Assembly (NCBI GenBank): GCA_050947015.1
Contig: JBMNVT010000014.1
Coordinates: 1-59,617 of the forward strand
DNA: 59,617 bases
Direction: 5' to 3'
Origin: CAKXIK01 sp050947015
GTDB taxonomy: Bacteria; Bacillota; Clostridia; Oscillospirales; Acutalibacteraceae
Shown here: in pieces, positions 52,052-59,617 of the stretch
Layout of the letters: each line of letters opens with the position of its first letter
Position numbering within the stretch: the first letter of the stretch is position 1
Notes under the pieces: model-generated
Seen by the model: only the letters and a program-made list of their open reading frames with translations
The model's database searches: none
Told to the model about the DNA's origin: nothing
Position numbers and translations under genes: made by a program

Positions 52052-52096
52052 AAAACGCACGGCTTCCGGAATCAAAACCGGCGCCGTGCGTTTTTT
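52052..52096 (+). terminator. Terminator after the ligase-like gene
   Basis: AAAACGCACGGC pairs with GCCGTGCGTTTT around an inner CCGG/CCGG stem, followed by T residues. Confidence 0.85.
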
Positions 52097-52162
52097 GTGG
52101 TGCGAACAAAAAAAGACCGCCCTTTTGCGGCAAAGGGCAGCTAAAAAAGAGGAGAAAGGAGA

Positions 52163-52222
52163 ATGAAAAAAGTGGCCTTCCCAACAAACGACTGCGTCCC
52201 TGCTCGCCTCCGTTTGCTGTAA
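52163..52222 (+). pseudogene. Short remnant resembling a NifX/NifB-type cofactor protein start
   Basis: GAGGAGAAAGGAGA and ATG 52163 open a 19-codon frame MKKVAFPTNDCVPARLRLL. Its first 11 residues look like the N-terminus of dinitrogenase iron-molybdenum cofactor (NifX/NafY-like) proteins, then the frame stops. The strong ribosome binding site suggests a truncated gene. The similarity is too short to be sure. Confidence 0.3.
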
Positions 52223-52482
52223 TCATAGTATAGAAAACAGTTGTGTACGCATTTTGAACGGGATGAGAAGACCCAAAGAAAAGTTCGTGAAGAATTTGTG
52301 AATATCAAGAAAAAGTACTTGTAATATGGGAAAGCTTCCTGTATGCTCAGCAGAGAGAGGTTCTTGATTTTGCGGCGTCGGGCCTTGCACCGCCAACTGG
52401 AACGGGATAAAACGGATTTTAAGTCAGTTTTGCTTGGGTTGCATGAATTTTTGATTTTTTAACATTGGTTCACAGAAAAGAC
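52223..52482. other. Intergenic region before the ferredoxin gene
   Basis: AT-rich toward the right end, with no coding frame seen. The segment may be the decayed remainder of the NifX-like gene. Confidence 0.35.
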
Positions 52483-52510
52483 TTGTTTTTTTTTGTTTCC
52501 ATGATAGAAT
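52483..52510 (+). promoter_or_regulatory. Promoter of the ferredoxin gene
   Basis: TTGTTT (52483-52488), 16-base spacer, TAGAAT (52505-52510). A TTTTTTTTT tract fills the spacer. Confidence 0.5.
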
Positions 52511-52543
52511 AAAGTTGAAATCCATGAAGGAGGTGTATTCCCA

Positions 52544-52714
52544 ATGGCTTATAAAATTTCTGATGATTGCATCAGCTGCGGCGCCTGCCAGGCTGAGTGC
52601 CCCGTCTCCGCAATTTCCGAGGGTGACGGCAAATACGAAATCGATGCGGATACCTGCATCGAGTGCGGCGCCTGCAACGGCGTTTGCCCGGTTGGAGCTC
52701 CCCAGCCGCAATAA
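52544..52714 (+). CDS. 2[4Fe-4S] ferredoxin, clostridial type
   Basis: 56 residues, the classic length. Two CxxCxxCxxxCP motifs are present: Cys9, 12, 15, 19 and Cys38, 41, 44, 48. It is a low-potential electron carrier for pyruvate:ferredoxin oxidoreductase, hydrogenases and radical SAM enzymes. GAAGGAGGTG precedes ATG 52544. It is monocistronic with its own promoter and terminator, consistent with high expression. Confidence 0.96.
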   Translation: MAYKISDDCISCGACQAECPVSAISEGDGKYEIDADTCIECGACNGVCPVGAPQPQ

Positions 52715-52730
52715 TTAACCTGTAAAAAAG

Positions 52731-52781
52731 AAAAGCTGCGGTAAACAGGGGGCGTCTCCGTTTGCTGCGGCTTTTCTTTTT
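52731..52781 (+). terminator. Terminator after the ferredoxin gene
   Basis: AAGCTGCGGTAAAC pairs with GTTTGCTGCGGCTT (three G-U pairs), then TTCTTTTT. Confidence 0.7.
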
Positions 52782-52874
52782 GAATGCTGCGTGCGGTTTT
52801 GAAAGTCCGCAGCAGGCAGTGAGTAATTTCTGCCGGACGCAAAACGCCGGCCACAGCCGAAAGGAGTGTTGAGT

Positions 52875-53876
52875 ATGTCAGTTCGCTATTTAATCACCGG
52901 CGCGGCCGGTCATCTGGGCGGCACAATTGTGCGTTTTCTGCGCAGACAGGGGGAACGGGTGCGCGCTCTTGTTTTGCCGGGGGATCCGGCAGCGAAGCTT
53001 CTACCGCCGGGCGTGGAGATTGTGGAGGGAAATGTGTGTGATGCTTCTGCCGCAGATCTGTTTTCCGGCGAGCTTCCGGAAGAGAAAACGGTGGTAATCC
53101 ATGCGGCGGGCATTGTTTCCATCGCTTCTCGCGAGGATCCGCGGGTGCGAGCGGTCAATGTCGGCGGTACGCAGAACGTTCTGGCGCTTTGTCGGCAATA
53201 CGGCGTGCAGAAGCTGGTGCACGTCAGTTCGGTGCATGCCATTCCGGAACTGCCGGGCGGCGAAGAGATTCGGGAGGTTTCTCATTTTTCGCCGGATGAG
53301 GTCAACGGCCTTTACGCCAAGACCAAAGCGGAAGCCACGCAGGCCGTGCTGGATGCAGCCGCGCAGGGGCTGAACGCAAGCGTGGTGCATCCGTCAGGCA
53401 TTCTGGGGCCTTACGATCCCGGGCACGGCCACTTGACACAGCTCGTGATCGACTACTGCCGCGGAGGGCTGACGGCATGCGTCCGCGGCGGCTACGATTT
53501 CTGCGATGTTCGCGATGTGGCGCACGGAATTCTCTCCTGCTGTCAAAGCGGACGCTCCGGGGAGTGCTATATTCTTTCCGGCCGCTATTGTGAAATACCT
53601 GAGTTGCTGGAAGAGCTGCACGAAATCACCGGTCGCAAAGCGGTAAAGACCATTCTTCCGCGCTGGTTTGCAGGCGCGGCCGCGCCGTTGGCCGAGGCGT
53701 ATTACCGTTTGCGCCGCCAGCCGCCGCTCTATACGCGCTATTCGCTGGCGACACTGCATTCAAACGCGGCCTTTTCTCATGAAAAGGCCGATCGCGAACT
53801 GGGGTATCGGGTAACGCCGCTGCGTGTTACGCTTCAGGATACGGTGCGGTGGCTCGGCGAGCAGGGGAGAATTTAA
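52875..53876 (+). CDS. NAD-dependent epimerase/dehydratase family protein
   Basis: 333 residues, extended short-chain dehydrogenase. The NAD-binding motif is ITGAAGHLGG (about 7-16). Catalytic Ser occurs in VHVSSVHAI, and the usual YxxxK is YAKTKAE (Tyr in GLYAKTKAEA). VVHPSGILGPYD and DFCDVRDVAHGI are typical of the dihydroflavonol-reductase-like branch. AAAGGAG lies eight bases before ATG 52875. It stands alone between terminators. Substrate unknown. Confidence 0.88.
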   Translation: MSVRYLITGAAGHLGGTIVRFLRRQGERVRALVLPGDPAAKLLPPGVEIVEGNVCDASAADLFSGELPEEKTVVIHAAGIVSIASREDPRVRAVNVGGTQNVLALCRQYGVQKLVHVSSVHAIPELPGGEEIREVSHFSPDEVNGLYAKTKAEATQAVLDAAAQGLNASVVHPSGILGPYDPGHGHLTQLVIDYCRGGLTACVRGGYDFCDVRDVAHGILSCCQSGRSGECYILSGRYCEIPELLEELHEITGRKAVKTILPRWFAGAAAPLAEAYYRLRRQPPLYTRYSLATLHSNAAFSHEKADRELGYRVTPLRVTLQDTVRWLGEQGRI

Positions 53877-53898
53877 GTTTTACGGCAGAGATCGCAAA

Positions 53899-53943
53899 AA
53901 ACACAGCAAGCGCCGCCCAAGGGCAGCCGCTTGCTGTGTTTTT
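53899..53943 (+). terminator. Terminator after the epimerase gene
   Basis: AACACAGCAAGCG pairs with CGCTTGCTGTGTT, followed by TTT. Confidence 0.85.
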
Positions 53944-53961
53944 CAAAATATCGAAAAAGAC

Positions 53962-53995
53962 TTGACAAACCATTCTGTAACGATTATAATTACAG
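53962..53995 (+). promoter_or_regulatory. Promoter of the thioredoxin cluster with an inverted repeat
   Basis: TTGACA (53962-53967), 17-base spacer, TATAAT (53985-53990), near consensus. CTGTAA-N9-TTACAG (53975-53995) spans the -10 box and could be an operator, perhaps for the Rrf2-type regulator encoded in the same cluster. Confidence 0.75.
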
Positions 53996-54087
53996 TAAAG
54001 AAAAGCGAATATCAGTTCGCTTTTCCGGAAAAATTAAAACAATCCAAATCTAATGTTGCGCAAGCCGCAAAGAAGGGAAGGTCAGCA

Positions 54088-54402
54088 ATGGCAATTGTAA
54101 CTGTTACAAAGGAAAATTTTGAAAAAGAGGTTCTGCAGGCCGAAAAGCCGGTGATGGTGGATTTTTGGGCAACGTGGTGCGGGCCGTGCCGTATGCTTTC
54201 GCCGATTGTCGATCAGTTGGCAGAGGAACGCGCCGACGCCGTATTCGGCAAGGTAAATGTTGATGAACAGCAGGAGCTTGCCGCACAGTTCGGCATAATG
54301 AGCATTCCGACTGTCGTGGTGTTTAAAAACGGCAAGGTCGTCCGCCAGACAGTCGGCGCGCAGCCGAAGGCCGCTTTGGAAAAAATGTTGGAAAGCATCT
54401 GA
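54088..54402 (+). CDS. trxA: Thioredoxin
   Basis: 104 residues, full length. The active site WCGPC has Cys31 and Cys34 in VDFWATWCGPCRML. The cis-proline lies in MSIPTVVVF (cis-Pro about 75). It reduces cytosolic disulfides and recycles reductases. GAAGGGAAGG precedes ATG 54088. Its stop overlaps the start of the rhodanese-like gene, so translation is coupled. The Rrf2-type gene follows on the same strand. It may be one of several thioredoxins in the genome. Confidence 0.95.
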   Translation: MAIVTVTKENFEKEVLQAEKPVMVDFWATWCGPCRMLSPIVDQLAEERADAVFGKVNVDEQQELAAQFGIMSIPTVVVFKNGKVVRQTVGAQPKAALEKMLESI

Positions 54403-54782
54403 TGAAAAAATGGATTTTAGCGCTGCTGACACTTGCAGTGGTGGGCGCGGGATGTACCGCTGTTCCCCCGGCTGTTAAAATTACCGCACAGGAGGCAAAG
54501 CGGAAGATGGATGCCGGCGGCGTGATTGTGCTGGACGTCCGTACAGAAGCCGAGTTTGCCGAAGCGCATATTCCGGGCGCGCAGCTGCTGACGAATGAAA
54601 CCATTACAGAGGCTCCCGCAGGGATTCCGAAAGATGCGCAGCTGCTCGTTTATTGCCGCAGCGGCCGGCGCAGCGCAGAGGCCGCGCAAAAGCTTCTCGC
54701 GCTGGGTTACGAGCATGTTTACGATTTCGGCGGGATCATCGACTGGCCGTTTGAAACGGAAAGCGGTGCGCCGCAGAAATAA
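54402..54782 (+). CDS. Rhodanese-domain lipoprotein
   Basis: 126 residues. A signal peptide ends with a lipobox (VGAGC, Cys18), so the protein is tethered to the outer face of the membrane. The rhodanese domain (about 25-122) has VLDVRTEAEFAEAHIPGA and the catalytic loop CRSGRRS with Cys85. Such proteins handle sulfane sulfur or extracytoplasmic redox. Its ATG overlaps the thioredoxin stop (TGATG). The pairing suggests a redox or sulfur-stress unit. Confidence 0.92.
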   Translation: MKKWILALLTLAVVGAGCTAVPPAVKITAQEAKRKMDAGGVIVLDVRTEAEFAEAHIPGAQLLTNETITEAPAGIPKDAQLLVYCRSGRRSAEAAQKLLALGYEHVYDFGGIIDWPFETESGAPQK

Positions 54783-54828
54783 AACGGCCCCGTAAACTAC
54801 CGAAAGTCAGAAGGGACGACCCGGATTC

Positions 54829-55299
54829 ATGACAAACGAATTTGCTGCGGCAGTTCATGCCATGCTGCTGCTGTACTTCAGGTCGGGATGCCAGAAAAGC
54901 GATGCACTCGCCAAAAGCGCCTGCACCAACCCCGCACGTATGCGGATGATTGTTGCGAAGCTGAAAAAAGCAGGTCTGGTGGAAACCAGAGAGGGCGCCG
55001 AGGGTGGGTGTTTCTTTTTAAAATCACCTGAAAAAGTAACGTTAGAACAGATTTGCCGCGCAGTTGGCAGTGTTCCTGTTTCGGTTCCGCGGAGAAACGG
55101 GGATTATGACAGAGATTGCATGGTTGCGTCCGGTATGGCGGAGCTGATGGATGGGCTGTATACCCGGATGAACGACGCCTGCTACTCGCTGCTTGGCGGC
55201 ATGACGCTTGCAGACCTGACAGAACGGATTCTGAAAAGCAGTTCCGGTCAGGTCGTGCCCTGCGGCGGGAAAACGGAGAAAAGGCCGGATTTGTTCTGA
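54829..55299 (+). CDS. Rrf2-family transcriptional regulator
   Basis: 156 residues. A winged helix-turn-helix is at about 1-75 (FAAAVHAMLLLYFRSG, NPARMRMIVAKLKKAGLVET, then GGCFFLKSPEKVTLEQICRAV). The C-terminal half holds a cysteine (DRDCMVASG) and CYSLLGGMTLADLT, where IscR-like members place Fe-S ligands, but three closely set cysteines are not seen. It may sense redox or cysteine status. It follows the rhodanese gene by 46 bases and could control the cluster via the inverted repeat in the promoter. Confidence 0.85.
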   Translation: MTNEFAAAVHAMLLLYFRSGCQKSDALAKSACTNPARMRMIVAKLKKAGLVETREGAEGGCFFLKSPEKVTLEQICRAVGSVPVSVPRRNGDYDRDCMVASGMAELMDGLYTRMNDACYSLLGGMTLADLTERILKSSSGQVVPCGGKTEKRPDLF

Positions 55300-55349
55300 A
55301 AAAACAGGAAGCCCGACCGATTGAGACGCCCTGCACGGACAAATTCTCG

Positions 55350-55378
55350 TTGCGCGTGCCGAAAAAATATGATATTCT
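55350..55378 (+). promoter_or_regulatory. Possible promoter of the AraC gene
   Basis: TTGCGC (55350-55355), 17-base spacer, TATTCT (55373-55378). Confidence 0.4.
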
Positions 55379-55446
55379 TGAAGCGGAATGCCGCGACCGC
55401 ACCGGACAGCGGCGCAGGCCAAAGAGAAAAAACGGAGCGGATGCAG

Positions 55447-56301
55447 ATGAATTCACAGGGCTATTACCGCGTGCTTGACGGAACTGTAAACAACTGCGCC
55501 AATGAAGAACTTCCGTTGGTGGTCAACTGTACCGGACAATGCGTGATGGAGGTTCCGTTTGAAACGCAGGACAAACGGCAGGACAATTATCTGCTGTATC
55601 TTTATTCCGGTGAGCTGACTGTCTGGATCGGCGGCGAGCACAGGGTGCTGCATGCCGGCCAGGCCATCGTGTTTTACAGCGGAAAACCTTACCGCTACCA
55701 AAGCGCGGCAGGTAAACCGATTCTGTACTATTGGGTGCATATTGCCGGCAGCAGAGCGAGAGATTTGCTGCGGCGCTGTGGGCTGGAGGATCACAGGCCG
55801 ATGACGATCGGCCTGCAGGAGGAGTTAATCCTCTGTTTCCAACGGCTTTTTTCAGAATTTATCCGCCGTGAAGACTGCTTTGACCTGTGTACGGGTGCGT
55901 TAGCGGCGCAGCTTTGTGTGCTGGTTGGACGTCTGCGCGCGCGCAGCGAGCACAGGGGTGCGGAGCATACCGACCGCCTCACGGCTTCGCTGGATTATAT
56001 TCATCGAAATTATTGCGAAGAAATTCCAATTGCCCGGTTGGCACAGATGGAACACCTGAGCGCCAGCCAGTACCGGGCGGTGTTCCGCAGTGTAACGGGT
56101 GTTTCGCCGCGCGGCTATGTTACAATGCTGCGCATGCACCGGGCCCGTGAACTGATTGTGCAGACAAGCCTTCCGTTCAGTGAAATTGCGGAACAGCTTG
56201 GTTACCGCGATCCGCTTTATTTCAGCCGCGTTTTCCGGGAGAGCTGCGGCGTTTCACCGCGGGAGTACCGAAGACTGCCCCGGGAAGAAGCCCGCGGCTG
56301 A
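55447..56301 (+). CDS. AraC-family transcriptional regulator
   Basis: 284 residues. An N-terminal cupin-like sensing domain (about 1-150, with YLYSGELTVWIGGEHRVLHA and YWVHIAGS) is followed by the double helix-turn-helix (about 185-284). This contains YIHRNYCEEIPIARLAQ, FRSVTGVSPRGYVTMLR and the signature IAEQLGYRDPLYFSRVFRES. It is typical of regulators that sense sugars. The frame is open from 55321, but ATG 55447 has GGAG nine bases upstream and lies past the predicted promoter. The target is unknown; no sugar operon is adjacent. Confidence 0.88.
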   Translation: MNSQGYYRVLDGTVNNCANEELPLVVNCTGQCVMEVPFETQDKRQDNYLLYLYSGELTVWIGGEHRVLHAGQAIVFYSGKPYRYQSAAGKPILYYWVHIAGSRARDLLRRCGLEDHRPMTIGLQEELILCFQRLFSEFIRREDCFDLCTGALAAQLCVLVGRLRARSEHRGAEHTDRLTASLDYIHRNYCEEIPIARLAQMEHLSASQYRAVFRSVTGVSPRGYVTMLRMHRARELIVQTSLPFSEIAEQLGYRDPLYFSRVFRESCGVSPREYRRLPREEARG

Positions 56302-56517
56302 CCGTGCAGAATTCACACTGCGTTCGATGACGGAAGAGCAGAGAAAATTTATTCTTCGGAAAAGCGCGGCAAAACGATTCGATTTGATTTTTCGGCACCA
56401 GGGATTTTCCAAACGGAACAAAACGGGTTTTAACGGAGGCCGGAGCGCAGGTTCCAATCGGTTTGCCCAATCATATATTGAACCGGGCCCATACAGCCCG
56501 GAAAGGATTTGATGTGA

Positions 56518-57891
56518 TTGGGTATTACCAATTCCAACAAAGTATTGAGTACGGCGCAGATTAGCTGCGGAGAAACCTTTAAGGTGACGCTTTCGCTTAC
56601 CGGAGAACCGGATATTGTGTCGCATCCGACCGACATTGTTCTGATTTTGGATCGTTCCGGCAGCATGGCCGGGAGCCCAATGGCGAATTTGAAAAGCGGC
56701 GCCAAAAAATTTATTGATATTATCGACGAAGCAACGGATTCCACTCAGGACGGCCAGATTGGCAACGGAAGCCGCATCGGTATTGTCAGCTTTGCCGAAA
56801 CCGCAACGCAGGATACGCAGCTGATTACCTCAGTCGCAGATCTGAAATCGGCGGTTAATTCCCTTTCGGCGGGAGGCAACACCAACCATGCGAATGCCTT
56901 TTCCAAGGCGATGCAGTTGATTGATTCTTCGACGCATGACAAAGTGTTTGTCATGTTTACAGACGGAAGAACTACAGCCGGGCCGGATGCCGCGCCGTTT
57001 GCAGCCGCCGCAAAAGCAAAAGGCGTAATTATTTATTGTATCGGACTGAGCGGGAACGGCGGAATCGATGAACAGGCGCTGAACGCCTGGGCATCCGACC
57101 CAGCATCCTCCTATGTTGCCATCGCTCCGAATGATGAGGAACTGGAAAAGTTGTTTGAAGATCTTGCAAAAAATATTTCAAAACCGGGTGCAACCAATAT
57201 TGTTATTAATGAAAAGGTGGATGCCTGTTTCCGAATCGCCGGGCTTTCAACGCCGACAAAGGGGACAGCGGCTCTGACCGGCCCAACTTCGCTTCGATGG
57301 AATATTGACAAATTGGGTGTAAGCAGCAGCGAGGGAGCCAGCTTGGAGTTTACGGTTGAGCATGTTGGCCCATGCACCGGCGTCAGAAATGTGAACGAAG
57401 AAATCACTTATACCGATACAGAAGGAAATAAGGTATCTTTTCCGGAGCCGCAGATCAAAGTGGAATGCGGAATTGACGTTATAGCCGAGGATTGCCCGAC
57501 TCCGGTGGAAATTGATGCAGACGGCTGCCATGACGAAATTGAGTTTGACGCCGGGGATCTTGACATGCAGTCTCTCGGCAGAATACTGCAGTTGGATGTT
57601 ACGCTGAGAAATGTTTGCCCGCACAAGCGTGTGGCGCTGGGCGTTATCCTGACAGAATTGGATGCCCACGGCATTGAATATAAACGAGGGATGAAAACGG
57701 TTACCATTCCGGCGCATCAATATTCCGATTGCAGAAATGTCACGGTCAGATGCATTAAATTTGTTCTTCCGGAAGATCTGGATGTGTCGGGCGGTTCAAC
57801 GACGTCGATTTGCAATCAGCGCAGATTTAAAGCCCGATTTATCTCTCACTATGTAGATACCGATTTTGAGTGCTGTGATGTCGTCTTCTGA
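56518..57891 (+). CDS. VWA-domain protein with a conserved clostridial C-terminal domain
   Basis: 457 residues. A von Willebrand A domain (about 35-225) has an intact MIDAS: DRSGS in LILDRSGSMAGSP, then the Thr in GGNTNHANAF and Asp in MFTDGRTT. A beta-sandwich (about 235-325) follows. The C-terminal domain (about 345-457) has ILQLDVTLRNVCPHKRVALG and RCIKFVLPEDLDVSGG with several cysteines. There is no signal peptide, anchor or membrane helix, which is unusual for a surface VWA protein. The start is TTG 56518 with GGAAAGGA upstream. It could belong to a spore, a surface layer exported another way, or an intracellular assembly. Confidence 0.82.
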   Translation: MGITNSNKVLSTAQISCGETFKVTLSLTGEPDIVSHPTDIVLILDRSGSMAGSPMANLKSGAKKFIDIIDEATDSTQDGQIGNGSRIGIVSFAETATQDTQLITSVADLKSAVNSLSAGGNTNHANAFSKAMQLIDSSTHDKVFVMFTDGRTTAGPDAAPFAAAAKAKGVIIYCIGLSGNGGIDEQALNAWASDPASSYVAIAPNDEELEKLFEDLAKNISKPGATNIVINEKVDACFRIAGLSTPTKGTAALTGPTSLRWNIDKLGVSSSEGASLEFTVEHVGPCTGVRNVNEEITYTDTEGNKVSFPEPQIKVECGIDVIAEDCPTPVEIDADGCHDEIEFDAGDLDMQSLGRILQLDVTLRNVCPHKRVALGVILTELDAHGIEYKRGMKTVTIPAHQYSDCRNVTVRCIKFVLPEDLDVSGGSTTSICNQRRFKARFISHYVDTDFECCDVVF

Positions 57892-57911
57892 TTTTCGGTG
57901 CATCAACGCGG

Positions 57912-57938
57912 GAAGCCGCCCGGCTCCGGGCGGCTTTT
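57912..57938 (+). terminator. Terminator after the VWA gene
   Basis: GAAGCCGCCCGG, loop CT, CCGGGCGGCTTTT: a perfect GC-rich hairpin with a T tail. Confidence 0.9.
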
Positions 57939-58056
57939 CCTTCCTGTTTTGCTGTGTTCAACCTGTTGGCCGGGGTGTTTTTACGTGTTTGCAGGCATTC
58001 AAAAAAGAAAACCTGGGAATCACATTCTACTCTATGGACGCTACGACACTACTGCA

Positions 58057-58200
58057 ATGACAGTAGAACAGTTAAAAACACTTATCTGGAGATACTTCAT
58101 CAGTTATTGGAACAATAGGAGAATCTGTTCTGCTAATGGTGGCTTACCTCCTATGATTAAGAGACAGAAATACTATGATTCACTGCCGGAGGCAGCATAG
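58057..58200 (+). pseudogene. Transposase C-terminal fragment (IS3-like)
   Basis: The frame from about 58057 encodes WRYFISYWNNRRICSANGGL and PPMIKRQKYYDSLPEAA, then a stop at 58198. A YWNNxRI...GGLPP tail is the usual C-terminal end of IS3-type DDE transposases. No catalytic domain, start or terminal inverted repeat is visible, so only a fragment remains. Confidence 0.6.
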
Positions 58201-58297
58201 GTCGAACATCCCTGAGAAAAAAGTGTAAAGTAATATTGATAATATCAAAGAACGGATCGATCTTCAATGGACGAATATAATTCTCGGGCGGGAGGAT

Positions 58298-58733
58298 ATG
58301 ATGTTCATCCGTGAGTCAAAGACCGATGCAGGAGTCAGGTGCCTGCCTATCATGCCGGACGTGAAAAAGATATTACTTGATCTGAAGAAGAAAGGGTCGC
58401 ATGCGGATAACTACGTTTTTCATACAACGCGAGGGACACCTATCAGCGAATTTTCGTTGCATAAGCTATATTTGCGCATGAGAAAAGCAACAGAAATTCA
58501 GACGATAACAAACCATGTTTACCGCCATACCATATGCGACAAGAGCAATCGAAAATGGAATGGGAATTTCTGCTCTTGCAAAGATAGTAGGGCATACTGA
58601 TCTGTCCTTTACCGCAAAACGCTATGTTCATCCGGAGTTTGAATTTATAAAAAAAGAGATGGAAGCGTCTGAAAACAGGAGAGGAGCAAGGAGAAATAGC
58701 AGACAGGAGACGGTGCAGATTTTGAGAGTGTAA
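58298..58733 (+). pseudogene. Frameshifted tyrosine recombinase (phage/ICE integrase) C-terminal half
   Basis: The first frame from 58298 encodes MFIRESKTDAGVRCLPIMPD and continues to NHVYRHT, then shifts. The second frame (58515-58733) resumes as YATRAIENGMGISALAKIVG and HTDLSFTAKRYVHPEFEF. Together they carry the HxxR (HVYRH), GH and Tyr (KRYVHP) motifs of tyrosine recombinases. One extra A near 58535 explains the break. The N-terminal domain is missing. A dead integrase, probably from an integrated element. Confidence 0.78.
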
Positions 58734-58873
58734 ATAGCAAAACCTGCTTAGGGGTTTATTCCTGAGCAGCGTTAAGAAACGCGAGCTTTTATAGTTCAAT
58801 TTCATAGATGGAAAATGAATGTTTTGCCTTTGTGGGGGAACTTGTATTCTCGTGATAACAAAATATTGATCCG

Positions 58874-58910
58874 GAAAGCAGATGGAAAGTAAAATTTCCG
58901 TCTGCTTTTT
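58874..58910 (+). terminator. Intrinsic terminator
   Basis: AAAGCAGATGGAAA pairs with TTTCCGTCTGCTTTTT (one G-U) around GTAAAA. Confidence 0.8.
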
Positions 58911-58962
58911 GCTGCCATACAGAGCTGATCGTTTTGAAAACGGCTGGCTCTTTTTTATTTTC

Positions 58963-59617
58963 TTGAGGAGTTTAGCCTATGCTATTTACAGATTCATTTT
59001 CCCCACACCGGATGGAACAAATGGTGCGCAGAATTTCAGATCTTACACTTCGGGGTCACATGATATTTTGCCGCAAGATTGCTTCTGTCATGTGCTGCTG
59101 ATGGACGGTGTAACGGTAGAAGTTTTGGGAATGCCGGAAGAGGTGTTTAACGAGCAAAAGGCGGAAGAAGTTTTGAATTGGCAGCTTGAGTGGCTGCGTG
59201 AACGAGGAAATAAAGGGATTAGTGCAGCTTTCTCGTCAATTCATAAAAGTCCTCAAGAACTGGATCAATCCTATGATGAAGCATGCATGGCGTTAGTATG
59301 TGTCCATGTTCGGAATAATTCTGTAATTGTAGGATTCTCTAAAAACGAATATAAAAAAATATATGACCAATTGGTCGAATATAGCGGAAATTACGCTGTA
59401 TGGGGAGGATGCGTTCCGGATTTCTCTATAGAGCAGGCAAGAACAATTTTTACGGACTTTCATAAGCAATTTGTTGCAGATGGTATTGACGGCTTTAAGT
59501 TAGACGAATGCGATGGCAGTGATCTGGCTAACGGTTGGTCATTCCCGAACATGGCGGAATTCCCCTCAGGTTTGGATGGAGAGCAGTATCATTCCCTTTT
59601 TGGTGTTCTTTATATGC
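58963..59617 (+). pseudogene. Chimeric open frame: regulator-like segment joined to a GH31-like segment, cut by the window end
   Basis: One frame is open from about 58963 to the window edge. The middle (about 59101-59390) resembles the central domain of AraC-type two-component regulators (GISAAFSSIHKSPQELDQSY, DEACMAL). From about 59392 it reads YAVWGGCVPDFSIEQARTIF, GIDGFKLDECDGSD and SFPNMAEFPSGLDGEQYHSL, which match the catalytic barrel of GH31 alpha-glucosidase/xylosidase enzymes (candidate nucleophile Asp in KLDE). The two families are not normally joined, so a deletion fusing two genes is likely. The start is unclear; ATG 58979 is in another frame that soon stops. Confidence 0.5.

Overview
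The window reads as chromosomal DNA of a fairly GC-rich (roughly mid-50s percent by eye) anaerobic Firmicute of the class Clostridia, most likely the Ruminococcaceae/Oscillospiraceae group. Pointers are the SCIFF peptide with its radical-SAM maturase, a 56-residue 2[4Fe-4S] ferredoxin, an LCP cell-wall protein, a QueT-type transporter, the GlpA-like/FAD-NAD oxidoreductase/DUF1667 trio, consensus sigma-A promoters and strong GGAGG ribosome binding sites. The taxonomy is inferred from gene families, not from a marker search.

Layout. 0.2-9.3 kb: LCP protein, large lipoprotein, WYL regulator, MFS transporter, Orn/Lys/Arg decarboxylase-like enzyme and GH29 fucosidase. 9.4-13.6 kb, minus strand: a signalling island. 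A promoter, a cyclic-di-GMP class I riboswitch and a leader terminator precede an operon encoding a DUF5317 membrane protein, a sensor-like membrane protein, AgrB and a 41-residue AgrD peptide. A GGDEF/HD-GYP c-di-GMP enzyme follows. No AgrC kinase or AgrA regulator is present. This is the most unusual system seen here: quorum-peptide production apparently controlled by c-di-GMP and placed next to a c-di-GMP enzyme. 13.8-15.6 kb: an AT-richer cassette (frameshifted XRE regulator and two Nudix genes) bounded by a perfect 26-bp direct repeat.

15.6-28.8 kb: glycerol-3-phosphate-type oxidoreductase operon behind a possible attenuator, heterodimeric ABC exporter, DUF4091 putative glycosidase, Gfo/Idh/MocA oxidoreductase, CarD-like protein and cysteine synthase. 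28.8-35 kb, minus strand: carB, a membrane protein, leuB and a histidine phosphatase. 35-40.5 kb: XRE regulator, an unusual aminoglycoside-6-adenylyltransferase/CYTH fusion, a DUF4432 epimerase-like protein, a frameshifted membrane/zinc-ribbon protein and a HAD phosphatase. 40.6-44.4 kb: class II aldolase divergent from nanE, a ROK kinase and a GNAT-like acyltransferase; nanE suggests N-acetylmannosamine use. 44.4-47 kb: acyltransferase, SCIFF maturase and SCIFF peptide.

47-57.9 kb: antiporter remnant, metal P-type ATPase with a separate HMA protein behind a palindromic operator, QueT and an O-antigen-ligase-like protein, ferredoxin, epimerase, a thioredoxin/rhodanese-lipoprotein/Rrf2 cluster, AraC regulator and VWA protein. 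57.9-59.6 kb: decayed mobile DNA (transposase tail, frameshifted tyrosine recombinase) and a chimeric open frame that runs off the end. No rRNA, tRNA or CRISPR array was recognised.
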